This document shows, one piece after another, positions 9,849 to 17,461 of a stretch of 64,000 nucleotides of DNA. Positions within the stretch are counted from its first letter, which is position 1; every line of letters starts with the position of its first letter. The DNA is taken from NCBI RefSeq assembly GCF_001905655.1, contig NZ_JMHT01000003.1, positions 1 through 64,000 on the forward strand. The letters are read 5' to 3'. The stretch is from Mycobacterium sp. ST-F2 (GTDB lineage Bacteria; Actinomycetota; Actinomycetes; Mycobacteriales; Mycobacteriaceae). Under the pieces are notes generated by a model. That model did no database searches. It worked only from the letters and a program-made list of their open reading frames with translations, and was not told the DNA's origin. The position numbers and the translations under genes are program-made.

Positions 9849-10682
9849 GTGCCGGACGCCAAGGGGTTCTCGTCTCGAAATCTCAAATATATGCGCGCCT
9901 TCGCAGCTGCGTGGCCAGACTTCGCAATTGTGCAGCGCTGCGCTGCACAATTGCCCTGGCGCCAGCACATGGTTCTGCTGGACAAGCTGGATAGCGCTGA
10001 CCTGCGGATTTGGTATGCGGAAACAGCAGTTGAGCACGGCTGGAGTCGTGATGTGCTCGTGCATCAGATCGAAGGGCAATTCCACACACGGGCAGGCCGT
10101 GCTGTCACAAACTTCGCTCGAACCTTGTCCTCAGCCGATTCGGACATCGCTCAGCAGGCGACTCGGGACCCGTACCTGTTCGACTTCGTCGGCATCGCTG
10201 ACATCCGCCGGGAACATGACTTGGAACGGGCACTGGCTCGTCACGTCGAGAAGTTCCTGATCGAACTCGGTCAGGGCTTTGCGTTCGTCGGGCGTCAGGT
10301 ACATCTGGAAGTCGGTGATGTCGATTTCTACGCAGATCTGGTCTTTTATCACTTGAAGCTGCGCTGTTTCGTGGTGATCGAACTGAAGGTAGGGGAGTTC
10401 GATCCCAGCTATCTCGGACAACTCGGTATGTACATGGCTGCAGTCGATGACCTGCTGCGGCACGCTGACGACAAACCGACTATCGGATTGATCCTGTGCA
10501 AGACGAAGAACAACGTCGTCGCCGAGTACGCCCTGCGCGGATACAACGCGCCCATTGGCGTAGCGGAATGGAAAGCTGCCATCACCGCGAGCTTGCCGGC
10601 TGAACTTGAAAATGTCCTTCCCACAGTCGAAGAACTCGAAGCAGAGTTCGACCATGCGCGCGGTGAGAGCGATGTTCCATGA
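9849..10682 (+). CDS. YhcG-type PDDEXK nuclease-domain protein, 5'-truncated
   Basis: 277 residues from GTG 9849, matching DUF1016/YhcG proteins: an N-terminal helical domain (NLKYMRAFAAAWPDF, LLDKL, WYA, HGWSRDVLVHQIE) and a C-terminal PDDEXK nuclease domain with D-FYADLVFYHLKLRCFVVIELKVGEF, whose D...ELK fits the nuclease core. Recognisable family sequence continues upstream of the GTG (EGWGARVIDRLSADLRER, encoded 9792-9848) until the in-frame stop of the tautomerase gene, so the first about 45 residues of the normal protein are missing. It is probably a truncated remnant, though initiation at GTG is possible. Base composition is lower in GC than its neighbours. A 31-bp palindrome lies in the coding region. 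Confidence 0.7.
   Translation: MPDAKGFSSRNLKYMRAFAAAWPDFAIVQRCAAQLPWRQHMVLLDKLDSADLRIWYAETAVEHGWSRDVLVHQIEGQFHTRAGRAVTNFARTLSSADSDIAQQATRDPYLFDFVGIADIRREHDLERALARHVEKFLIELGQGFAFVGRQVHLEVGDVDFYADLVFYHLKLRCFVVIELKVGEFDPSYLGQLGMYMAAVDDLLRHADDKPTIGLILCKTKNNVVAEYALRGYNAPIGVAEWKAAITASLPAELENVLPTVEELEAEFDHARGESDVP
9924..9954. repeat. 31-bp perfect palindrome inside the YhcG-type gene
   Basis: Arms GCAATTGTGCAGCGC (9924-9938) and GCGCTGCACAATTGC (9940-9954) around a single central T. It encodes part of the AIVQRCAAQLPW segment, so it lies within conserved coding sequence rather than between genes. Able to form a cruciform or a strong RNA hairpin. Confidence 0.8.
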
Positions 10683-10721
10683 TCGCCAACCTCGGCCCTC
10701 CAGGGTATCTACGATCCAGGA

Positions 10722-11450
10722 ATGACGACGTTTGCCCTTGTGCATGGTGCCTGGCACGGGCCGTGGTGCTGGGAGTTGCTGACTCCGCTCCTTGAGCGAG
10801 AAGGCCACAACACCGTGACGATGGATTTACCGTGCGAAGACGCCTCGGCAAGCTTCGAGACCTACGCCGACGTGGTCTGCGCAGCGCTCGATGGGTGCGG
10901 GGACGATGTCGTCCTCGTTGGGCATTCGTTGGGCGCCAACACGATTCCCCTGGTGGCGACTCGGCGACCAGTCCGCCATCTGGTGTATTTGTGCGGTGTG
11001 GTCCCGTCGATCGGTCAAAGCGTATTCGATCAGATCGCCGGATCTGACATGATGCAGCGGGGCTGGGATGCCGGCTTGAGCGCACCGGATGCGGAATTGC
11101 GAACGAAGTGGGTCAATCCCGATTGCACTCGAGCTCTCCTGTACGCCGACTGTGATGAATTTACGGCAGCGGACGCATTCAAACGCCTTCGAGCACAAGC
11201 AAATCAGGCGAGCGCCCTACCGTTCTCGTTGTCCGAATTCCCATCTGTCAGTTCCACTTCCGTGATTTGCAGCGACGATCGGATGGTCAACCCCGACTGG
11301 TCGAGGCGGGTCGCTCGTGACCGGCTGGGTGCGCACATTATCGAGCTTCCCGGCAGTCATTCGCCGTTCCTTTCCCGGCCGTCTGCTCTTGCTGATGTCT
11401 TCGTTCGGTTGGCCGGCGATCAACGTCTGGCCGCCGATTGGTTTCCTTGA
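10722..11450 (+). CDS. Alpha/beta hydrolase
   Basis: 242 residues of the alpha/beta hydrolase fold. HGAWHGPWCW near residues 8-17 forms the oxyanion-hole strand-loop; GHSLG carries nucleophile Ser69; the catalytic His is in PGSHSPF near residue 217, and an Asp lies in ICSDDRM near 187. The N-terminus and size resemble plant-type methylesterase/hydroxynitrile lyase-like esterases found across actinobacteria. Substrate unknown. Like the YhcG-type gene before it, its codon use is less GC-rich than the flanking housekeeping genes, suggesting shared acquisition. Start ATG chosen because the fold begins immediately. Confidence 0.82.
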   Translation: MTTFALVHGAWHGPWCWELLTPLLEREGHNTVTMDLPCEDASASFETYADVVCAALDGCGDDVVLVGHSLGANTIPLVATRRPVRHLVYLCGVVPSIGQSVFDQIAGSDMMQRGWDAGLSAPDAELRTKWVNPDCTRALLYADCDEFTAADAFKRLRAQANQASALPFSLSEFPSVSSTSVICSDDRMVNPDWSRRVARDRLGAHIIELPGSHSPFLSRPSALADVFVRLAGDQRLAADWFP

Positions 11451-11511
11451 CGGCTTCCAACCGAACATGTGAAGAGAGCCGCGACACGCCCGGCCGCGTG
11501 AACGCTCAGCC

Positions 11512-13023
11512 CTACTTCTTCTTGGACTCTCGCCAACCCCGTTCGAACGGCAGCCGCCAGGCGTTGGGCGCGATCAGTTGGTGAATGGCGTTGGGACCCC
11601 AGGTGCCGGGCTGGTAGTTCTTGACCGGCGGCGGATCCTCCAGTAGCGCAGCGGAATTCGCCCACAGTGACTCGATGCCCTCGGCGGTGGTGAACAGCGT
11701 GTGGTCGCCGCGCATGGCATCGAGGATCAGCCGCTCGTAGGCCTCGAGCACCTGGTCGGCGCCGTCGGCTTCGGTGGCCGAGAACTGCATCGACAACTTC
11801 TCCAGCTTCATGCCCGGTCCGGGGCGCTTGCCGTAGAACGACAGCGAGACCTTCGAGTTGTCGGCCAGGTCGAACGTCAGGTGGTCGGGTCCCTGAGAGC
11901 CGACGCCTGACCCCGACGGGAACATGGTGCGCGGCGCCTCTTTGAACGCGATCGAGATGATGCGCATGCCCTCGGCCATCCTCTTGCCGGTGCGCAGGTA
12001 GATCGGCACGCCCGCCCAGCGCCAGTTGTCGATGCGGACCTTGAGTGCGATGAAGGTCTCGGTATCGGAATCCCTTGACACACCGTCGAGTTCGCGATAG
12101 CCACTGAACTGGCCGCGGACCACGTCGGAGCAGCTGATCGGCAGCATGGACCGGAAGACCTTGTTCTTCTCCTCGCTGATGGCCCGCGGTTCCAGGGCGG
12201 TGGGCGGCTCCATCACCACGAACGCCATGACCTGCAACAGGTGCGTCACCACCATGTCCTTGTAGGCGCCGGTGCTCTCGTAGAAGTTCGCGCGCTGATC
12301 GAGGCCGAGCGTCTCGGGGATGTCGATCTGGATGTGGTCGATGAAGTTGCGATTCCAGATCGGTTCGAACAAGCCGTTGGCGAACCGGAACGCGAGAATG
12401 TTCTGTGCGGCTTCCTTGCCCAGGAAGTGGTCGATCCGGAAAATCTGTGCCTCGTCGAAGGTTTCGTGGACGAAGTCGTTCAATGCGACCGCGCTGGCCA
12501 GGTCGGTGCCGAACGGTTTCTCCATCACCACCCGCGAACGGTCGACGAGTCCCGCCTCGTCCAGCGTCCCGATGACGGCCCGCGCGGCCTTCGGTGGCAC
12601 CGAAAGATAGTGCAGCCGGCGCACATTCGGGCCCAGCTTCTTCTCTGCCGCGGCCACCGCGGCGGCCAGACCGGACGGCCCCGCCCCCTGCGGGACGTAG
12701 GTGAGCGTCGCGGCGAACCGTTCCCACTGCTCGTCGGTCAGGTGGTGGCTGCCGAATTCATCGATCGCCGCCTTGGCCAGCGCCCGGAACTCATCGACGG
12801 TCAGGTCCTCCAACGAGGTGCCGACGATCTGGATGTCGGGCGCGAGTTCGGACTGGTCCAGATAGGCCAGGCCGGGCAGCAGTTTTCGTTTGGCGAGGTC
12901 ACCCGTCGCCCCGAACAGCACGATGACGTGTGGGTCGACGGCGACGTCGTCGTGGCGGTTCGGGCGTGAGCCGGGCGCCGGGTACGAGATGGTCTGCGGT
13001 TTGGTGTTCGCCACGATGCGCAT
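11512..13023 (-). CDS. zwf: Glucose-6-phosphate 1-dehydrogenase
   Basis: Oxidises glucose-6-phosphate to 6-phosphogluconolactone with NADP+ (pentose phosphate pathway); in some mycobacteria it also feeds reducing power to detoxification. 503 residues, normal length. The coenzyme motif GATGDLAKRKL lies at residues 38-48, and the substrate/active-site motif RIDHFLGKE near 196-204. It is not in the usual zwf-tal-tkt or opcA cluster and stands alone here between a hydrolase and a cyclophilin gene, so it may be one of two zwf copies in this genome. GGTGG just before ATG serves as a plausible ribosome site. Confidence 0.95.
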   Translation of the reverse strand: MRIVANTKPQTISYPAPGSRPNRHDDVAVDPHVIVLFGATGDLAKRKLLPGLAYLDQSELAPDIQIVGTSLEDLTVDEFRALAKAAIDEFGSHHLTDEQWERFAATLTYVPQGAGPSGLAAAVAAAEKKLGPNVRRLHYLSVPPKAARAVIGTLDEAGLVDRSRVVMEKPFGTDLASAVALNDFVHETFDEAQIFRIDHFLGKEAAQNILAFRFANGLFEPIWNRNFIDHIQIDIPETLGLDQRANFYESTGAYKDMVVTHLLQVMAFVVMEPPTALEPRAISEEKNKVFRSMLPISCSDVVRGQFSGYRELDGVSRDSDTETFIALKVRIDNWRWAGVPIYLRTGKRMAEGMRIISIAFKEAPRTMFPSGSGVGSQGPDHLTFDLADNSKVSLSFYGKRPGPGMKLEKLSMQFSATEADGADQVLEAYERLILDAMRGDHTLFTTAEGIESLWANSAALLEDPPPVKNYQPGTWGPNAIHQLIAPNAWRLPFERGWRESKKK

Positions 13024-13058
13024 GATTCCACCGCAGCCGGGTCTGTGCAGAGCTACAA

Positions 13059-13098
13059 CGAAGAAGGCCCGGTCACCGTGATGACCGGGCCTTCTTCG
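13059..13098 (-). terminator. Intrinsic terminator after the cyclophilin gene
   Basis: A 17-bp perfect stem (13059-13075 with 13082-13098) and a 6-nt loop, 7 nt past the cyclophilin stop, in the direction of its transcription. It separates the gene from zwf downstream. No strong U-tract, as usual in mycobacteria. Confidence 0.8.
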
Positions 13099-13105
13099 CG
13101 AACTG

Positions 13106-13987
13106 TCAGTCCAGCTGGATGTACTTCACTGTGACCGGCTGCGCGGGCTTGCCGTCGCCGGCGCCACCTTCGATGCCGTTCTGGGCGATCTTGTCCAGGG
13201 TCGCCAGGCCGGTGGCGTCGACGGTGCCGAACGCGGTGTAGCCGGGAGGCAGCTGCGAATCCTGGTACACCAGGAAGAACTGGCTGCCGTTGGTGTTCGG
13301 GCCGGCGTTGGCCATCGCGATGGTGCCGCGCGGGTAGACGACGGGCTGGCTCAGCGCCGGGCTGTCAGGCTGGTACTGGTTGGTCGGGTACTCGTTGGCG
13401 AACTGGTAGCCGGGGCCACCCATGCCGGAGCCGGTCGGGTCACCGCACTGCAGGACGTCGAGACCGCCCTTGGTCAGCCGGTGGCATGGGGTGTCGTTGA
13501 AGTAGCCCTGCTGCGCCAGGCTGGCGAAGCTGTTCACCGTGCAGGGGGCCTTGGCGTTGTCCAGCGTCAGCCCGAGGTTGCCCTGGTTGGTGCTCATGCT
13601 GGCCGTCACCGTCGGCGGGGTGGTGGGGATCTTGCCGGTGCGCGGCGGGTTGACCTTCTTGCTGGCCTGCTCCGACGACGCCGGGTACTGGCAGTTCTCG
13701 CCGAGTCCGGCGGGCGCGACGAACGGCGGCAGCTTGCCGTCGGCGGGCGGGTTCTGCGATGGGGTGGCGGAGGTCTCGGTCGATGCCGAGGCTGTCGCCG
13801 ACGAGGACTTGGAGTCCTTGTTGAGGTAGATGACGCCGCCGACGATGCCACCGATGACCGCCAGCACCGCGACCACCGATGCGGCGATGGTCATGATGCG
13901 CTGCTTGCGCGCCTTCTCGGCCCGGCGCTCCAACTGCCGTTCCAGCTTGCGCTTGGCGGTCTCCCGCCGTTGTTCATTCGTCGGCAC
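13106..13987 (-). CDS. ppiB: Membrane-anchored cyclophilin-type peptidyl-prolyl isomerase
   Basis: Catalyses cis-trans isomerisation of prolyl bonds, here probably outside the membrane. 293 residues: a basic, coiled-coil-prone N-terminus (residues 4-30), one membrane helix (about 32-54), a Ser/Thr/Pro-rich linker, then a cyclophilin domain from about 130 with CHRLTKGGLDVLQCGDPTGSG and GSQFFLVY. Start GTG 13987 is preferred to the upstream ATG (14044) because AGGAGG sits at 13997-14002 with 9 nt spacing and MPTNEQRRETAKRKLERQ matches the conserved mycobacterial start. Corresponds to Rv2582 by position next to relA/hisS genes. Confidence 0.9.
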   Translation of the reverse strand: MPTNEQRRETAKRKLERQLERRAEKARKQRIMTIAASVVAVLAVIGGIVGGVIYLNKDSKSSSATASASTETSATPSQNPPADGKLPPFVAPAGLGENCQYPASSEQASKKVNPPRTGKIPTTPPTVTASMSTNQGNLGLTLDNAKAPCTVNSFASLAQQGYFNDTPCHRLTKGGLDVLQCGDPTGSGMGGPGYQFANEYPTNQYQPDSPALSQPVVYPRGTIAMANAGPNTNGSQFFLVYQDSQLPPGYTAFGTVDATGLATLDKIAQNGIEGGAGDGKPAQPVTVKYIQLD

Positions 13988-14057
13988 CGCCGAAACCCTC
14001 CTCGTCACGGTCGGGGCCAAGTGCCCCGACGTAATGGTCGGCACCGAGTGTGCCAGG

Positions 14058-14828
14058 TCACCCTGAGACGGTCTTGAGCTGGTCCAGCAGCGCCTGCGGA
14101 TCGGGATGCAACAACACCGCGTCGCCGATATCGGTGCCGTTGAGCAGCACCGCCGGGGTCGAGCTGATGCCCGAGCTCTTGACCGCGTTGTTCACCATGT
14201 CCAGGTATTTGCCGCTCGTCACGCAGTCAGTCACGGAACCGGGTGCCCCGGCCTTCTTGGCCTGAGAGATCAGGTCGTTGTCGGACGGGAACGTCTGCGC
14301 CCACTCCTCGGGCTGCTGGGCGAACAGCGCCGCATGGAACCGCTGGAAGGCCGCCGGGTCGGCGTCGGCGACGCAGTACGCGGCCGCACCCGAACGGACC
14401 GAGTACGACTCGGTGTCACGGCCCAGGATCGACACCATGGTGTAGTCCACGGCGATCCGGCCGTCGCTGATCAGCTTGCTGATGGTCGGGCCGTAGACCT
14501 GCTCGAACCGGCCGCAGAACGGGCACAGGAAGTCCTCGTAGACGGTCAGCGTGGCCTTGGGTTCGGTGCTGCCCGGCTTGGTGGTGACATTCGGCGCGGC
14601 CAGGTGGATCGAGCGCAGCTCCATGGGGCCGGCTTCGGCGAACGTCGTCCTGGCGGTGCCGTCCGCCGACAGCTGCTCATGACGAACCACGATCACGGCG
14701 GCGACACCCACCGCCACCAGCGCGATGACGGCGACGACAGCGAAGATCACCCAGCCGGCGCGGGACTTCTTCGGCGGGGGATAGCCCGGAACATACGGCG
14801 GGGGTCCCCACGGTCCTGGCTGCGTCAT
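14058..14828 (-). CDS. Membrane-anchored DsbA-like thioredoxin-fold protein
   Basis: 256 residues. A Pro/Tyr/Gly-rich cytoplasmic tail (1-22), one membrane helix (about 25-48), then an extracytoplasmic thioredoxin-4/DsbA domain with the redox motif C102-P-F-C105. A second Cys pair (near residues 147 and 204) and a cis-Pro loop (SSTPAVLLNG) are present. It probably introduces or repairs disulfides in exported proteins; partner unknown. Start ATG 14828 gives a typical tail-anchor-domain architecture. Divergent from the MBL hydrolase gene with only 33 bp between starts, containing a perfect palindrome. Confidence 0.87.
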   Translation of the reverse strand: MTQPGPWGPPPYVPGYPPPKKSRAGWVIFAVVAVIALVAVGVAAVIVVRHEQLSADGTARTTFAEAGPMELRSIHLAAPNVTTKPGSTEPKATLTVYEDFLCPFCGRFEQVYGPTISKLISDGRIAVDYTMVSILGRDTESYSVRSGAAAYCVADADPAAFQRFHAALFAQQPEEWAQTFPSDNDLISQAKKAGAPGSVTDCVTSGKYLDMVNNAVKSSGISSTPAVLLNGTDIGDAVLLHPDPQALLDQLKTVSG

Positions 14829-14834
14829 GAGGCG

Positions 14835-14854
14835 AGTTTCCCACGTGGGAAACT
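14835..14854. promoter_or_regulatory. 20-bp perfect palindrome in a 33-bp divergent gap
   Basis: AGTTTCCCAC/GTGGGAAACT, an uninterrupted 20-bp dyad centred between the starts of the DsbA-like gene (14828) and the MBL hydrolase gene (14862). Its position makes it likely to bind a dimeric regulator that affects both genes, but no matching regulator gene is adjacent and the site is not one I can name. Confidence 0.55.
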
Positions 14855-14861
14855 GGTTGCC

Positions 14862-15527
14862 GTGTTGTTGACGGGGTTTCCGGCCGGGATGTTGCAGTGC
14901 AACTGCTACATCCTCGCGGCGCGCGCCGGGTCGGACGCCGTCATCGTCGACCCGGGCCAGCGGGCCATGGGCCGCATCCGCGAGATTCTGGATGAAAACC
15001 GGCTCACCCCGTCGGCGGTGCTGCTCACCCACGGCCACGTCGACCACATCTGGTCGGCGCAGAAGGTGGCGGACACCTACGGCTGCCCGGTGTACATCCA
15101 CCCCGAGGACCGGTTCATGCTGACCGATCCGATCAAGGGGTTCGGTCCGCGCTTGGCCCAGCTGGCGTTCGGGGTGTTGTTCTCCGAGCCCAAGCAGGTC
15201 GTCGAGCTGGACCGGGACGGTGACAAGCTCGAGCTGGGCGGCATCACCGTCACGGTGGATCACACCCCGGGGCACACCCGCGGCTCGGTGGTGTTCCGGA
15301 TCAGTGATGGACCCGTCGACCTGACATTCACCGGCGACACCTTGTTCAAGCAGTCGGTGGGTCGCACCGATCTCCCGGGCGGCAGCGGCCGGGACCTGCT
15401 GAACTCGATCGTGACAAAACTGTTGGTGCTCGACAACGACACCGTGGTACTACCTGGGCACGGCCCGCAGACCACGATCGGCGCCGAACGCCGCACCAAC
15501 CCATTCCTCGAAGGCTTATCAAGTTGA
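14862..15527 (+). CDS. MBL-fold metallo-hydrolase (glyoxalase II-like)
   Basis: 221 residues. Metallo-beta-lactamase fold with the binuclear metal motif HGHVDH at about residues 57-62, a later His in [12 protein letters not shown], Asp in FTGDTLF and His in LPGHGPQTT. This is the hydroxyacylglutathione hydrolase (glyoxalase II)-like group; mycobacteria use mycothiol instead of glutathione, so the real substrate is probably a different thioester. GTG 14862 was chosen because family members begin [15 protein letters not shown]. The stop overlaps the hisS TTG start (TTGA). Same place as Rv2581c. Confidence 0.9.
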   Translation: MLLTGFPAGMLQCNCYILAARAGSDAVIVDPGQRAMGRIREILDENRLTPSAVLLTHGHVDHIWSAQKVADTYGCPVYIHPEDRFMLTDPIKGFGPRLAQLAFGVLFSEPKQVVELDRDGDKLELGGITVTVDHTPGHTRGSVVFRISDGPVDLTFTGDTLFKQSVGRTDLPGGSGRDLLNSIVTKLLVLDNDTVVLPGHGPQTTIGAERRTNPFLEGLSS

Positions 15528-16783
15528 GTGATTTTCAGGCGCCCAAGGGCGTCCCGGACTACCTGCCCCCGGACTCGGCGGAGTTCGTCGCGGTGCGCGA
15601 CGGTCTGCTGAACGTCGCGCGGCTGGCCGGGTACGGCCACATCGAGCTGCCGGTGTTCGAGGACACCGCGCTGTTCGCCCGCGGCGTGGGCGAGTCCACC
15701 GATGTGGTGTCGAAGGAGATGTACACCTTCGCCGACCGCGGTGACCGCTCGGTCACGCTGCGGCCCGAAGGGACCGCCGGCGTCATGCGCGCCGTCATCG
15801 AACACGGCCTGGACCGCGGCGCGCTGCCCGCCAAGCTGCGGTACTCCGGACCGTTCTTCCGTTACGAGCGGCCGCAGGCCGGCCGTTACCGCCAGCTGCA
15901 GCAGGTGGGCGTGGAGGCCATCGGCATCGACGACCCGGCGCTCGACGCCGAGGTCATCGCCGTCGCCGACGCCGGCTTCCGCTCGCTGGGCCTCGACGGA
16001 TTCCGTCTGGAGATCACCTCGCTGGGGGACGACACCTGCCGGCCGCAGTACCGGAAGCTGTTGCAGGACTTCCTGTTCCAGCTCGACCTCGACGAGGACA
16101 CGCGCCGCCGCGCGGAGATCAACCCGCTGCGCGTGCTCGACGACAAGCGGCCGCACGTCAAGGAGATGACGGCCGACGCCCCGGTGATGCTCGATCACCT
16201 GTCGGAGGCCGCGAAGGAACACTTCGACACCGTGCTGGCGCACCTGGACGCCCTCGGTGTGCCGTACATGATCAACCCGCGCATGGTCCGCGGCCTGGAT
16301 TACTACACCAAGACGACGTTCGAGTTCGTGCACGACGGCCTCGGCGCGCAGTCCGGCATCGGTGGCGGTGGCCGGTACGACGGTCTGATGAAGCAGTTGG
16401 GTGGGCAGGACCTGTCGGGCATCGGTTTCGGTCTCGGGGTGGACCGCACAGTGCTGGCGCTCAAGGCCGAGGGCAAGACGGTGGCGTCGCCCGCGGCCGT
16501 CGACGTCTATGCGGTGCCGTTGGGTGCGCCGGCCAAGCTGGAACTGGCGAAGATCGTTGCAGCCCTGCGTGGTTCGGGTGTGCGCACCGACATCTGCTAC
16601 GGCGACCGCGGCCTCAAGGGCGCGATGAAGGCCGCCGACCGCTCCGGCGCCAAGGCGGCGCTGGTGGCCGGTGACCGCGACATCGAGGCCGGCACTGTCG
16701 GCGTCAAGGACCTGTCGACCGGCGAGCAGGTCGACGTGCCCATCGCCGACGTCGTCGCCCAGGTCGTCGCCCTACTTCATTAA
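15524..16783 (+). CDS. hisS: Histidyl-tRNA synthetase
   Basis: Charges tRNA-His; class II synthetase, cytoplasmic homodimer. 419 residues. N-terminal [10 protein letters not shown], motif 2 region with [12 protein letters not shown] followed by [18 protein letters not shown], the HisA motif [11 protein letters not shown], and motif 3 [10 protein letters not shown] near residue 307; a C-terminal anticodon-binding domain from about 325. Starts at TTG overlapping the stop of the MBL hydrolase gene by 3 nt, so translation is coupled. Followed by a strong terminator hairpin. Confidence 0.96.
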   Translation: MSDFQAPKGVPDYLPPDSAEFVAVRDGLLNVARLAGYGHIELPVFEDTALFARGVGESTDVVSKEMYTFADRGDRSVTLRPEGTAGVMRAVIEHGLDRGALPAKLRYSGPFFRYERPQAGRYRQLQQVGVEAIGIDDPALDAEVIAVADAGFRSLGLDGFRLEITSLGDDTCRPQYRKLLQDFLFQLDLDEDTRRRAEINPLRVLDDKRPHVKEMTADAPVMLDHLSEAAKEHFDTVLAHLDALGVPYMINPRMVRGLDYYTKTTFEFVHDGLGAQSGIGGGGRYDGLMKQLGGQDLSGIGFGLGVDRTVLALKAEGKTVASPAAVDVYAVPLGAPAKLELAKIVAALRGSGVRTDICYGDRGLKGAMKAADRSGAKAALVAGDRDIEAGTVGVKDLSTGEQVDVPIADVVAQVVALLH

Positions 16784-16800
16784 CCGCGAGCGGCCGTGTC

Positions 16801-16914
16801 TGTACGCGACACGCCGCCCATCCTTGGCGTTTTGGGGCCGCTCGTCAGCGCCGAGCGGCCCCAAACTGCACATCCCACACGGCGTGTCGGTGTACAAACT
16901 CCCCCGCAAGCGGG
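16801..16914. repeat. Nested inverted repeats downstream of hisS
   Basis: The 162-bp gap after hisS contains an outer inverted repeat CGACACGCCG (16807-16816) / CGGCGTGTCG (16880-16889), both flanked by TGTAC/GTACA, enclosing a strong inner hairpin, followed by CCCGC-AA-GCGGG (16903-16914). The whole gap is occupied by these structures and has no credible gene. It looks like a dispersed intergenic element rather than a single terminator; copy number cannot be judged from one window. Confidence 0.55.
16831..16865. terminator. Bidirectional terminator hairpin hisS / cytochrome b561
   Basis: 14-bp perfect stem TTTGGGGCCGCTCG (16831-16844) with CGAGCGGCCCCAAA (16852-16865) and a 7-nt loop, about 50 nt past the hisS stop and 80 nt past the convergent b561 stop. 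The T-rich/A-rich ends make it usable in both directions. Confidence 0.75.
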
Positions 16915-16945
16915 AGGTACCCCCAGGCCGGCTCGCGGGATTGCG

Positions 16946-17461
16946 TTAGCCCGTCATGCGGCGCAGCATGCCGTCGCGCAGTGTCAGGGTATGGAGCAGG
17001 ATGGCGCTGACGTGCGCGGCGATGGCGGCCACCAACAGGTAGGCCACCACCGAATGTGCCTGCCGCAGAATGCCGTACAGGTCGCCGTCGAACGGGACGA
17101 GGCCGGGTAGCGTCAGCCCGAACACCCGGACCGGGGTCCCGGACGCCGACACCATGGCCCAGCCGACCAGCGGCTGCGCCAGCAGCATGGCGTACATCGC
17201 CAACTCGGATCCGGCGATTAGCTTGCCTTCCAGCGGCCCCACCGTGTCGGGCCACTTCGGCGGCTTGTGGGTGAATCTGTTTGCCGCCCGGACGATCACG
17301 ATGACCAGAATGCTGATGCCCAGCGTCATGTGGACGGCGACCAGGGCGCCGTGGGAGCCGATCCGGTTGGTCATGGTGAAGCCGATCAGCAGCGCGGCGA
17401 AGACCGCCACCGCGGTCAGCCAGTGCAACACCCGGGTTCGGACGGGGAAGCGGGCGGTCAC
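16946..17461 (-). CDS. Cytochrome b561-type membrane protein
   Basis: 171 residues, four membrane helices with His residues placed as in prokaryotic di-heme cytochrome b561 (VLHWLTAVAVF at about residue 10, HMTLGISILVIV, QAHSVVAYLLVA, AAHVSAILLH). Probably passes electrons between the quinone pool and a partner on the outer face. GTG 17461 overlaps the stop of the catalase-family peroxidase gene by 4 nt (GTGA), so the peroxidase is the likely partner. The long upstream open frame to 17689 is inside the peroxidase gene and was discarded. Confidence 0.88.
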   Translation of the reverse strand: MTARFPVRTRVLHWLTAVAVFAALLIGFTMTNRIGSHGALVAVHMTLGISILVIVIVRAANRFTHKPPKWPDTVGPLEGKLIAGSELAMYAMLLAQPLVGWAMVSASGTPVRVFGLTLPGLVPFDGDLYGILRQAHSVVAYLLVAAIAAHVSAILLHTLTLRDGMLRRMTG

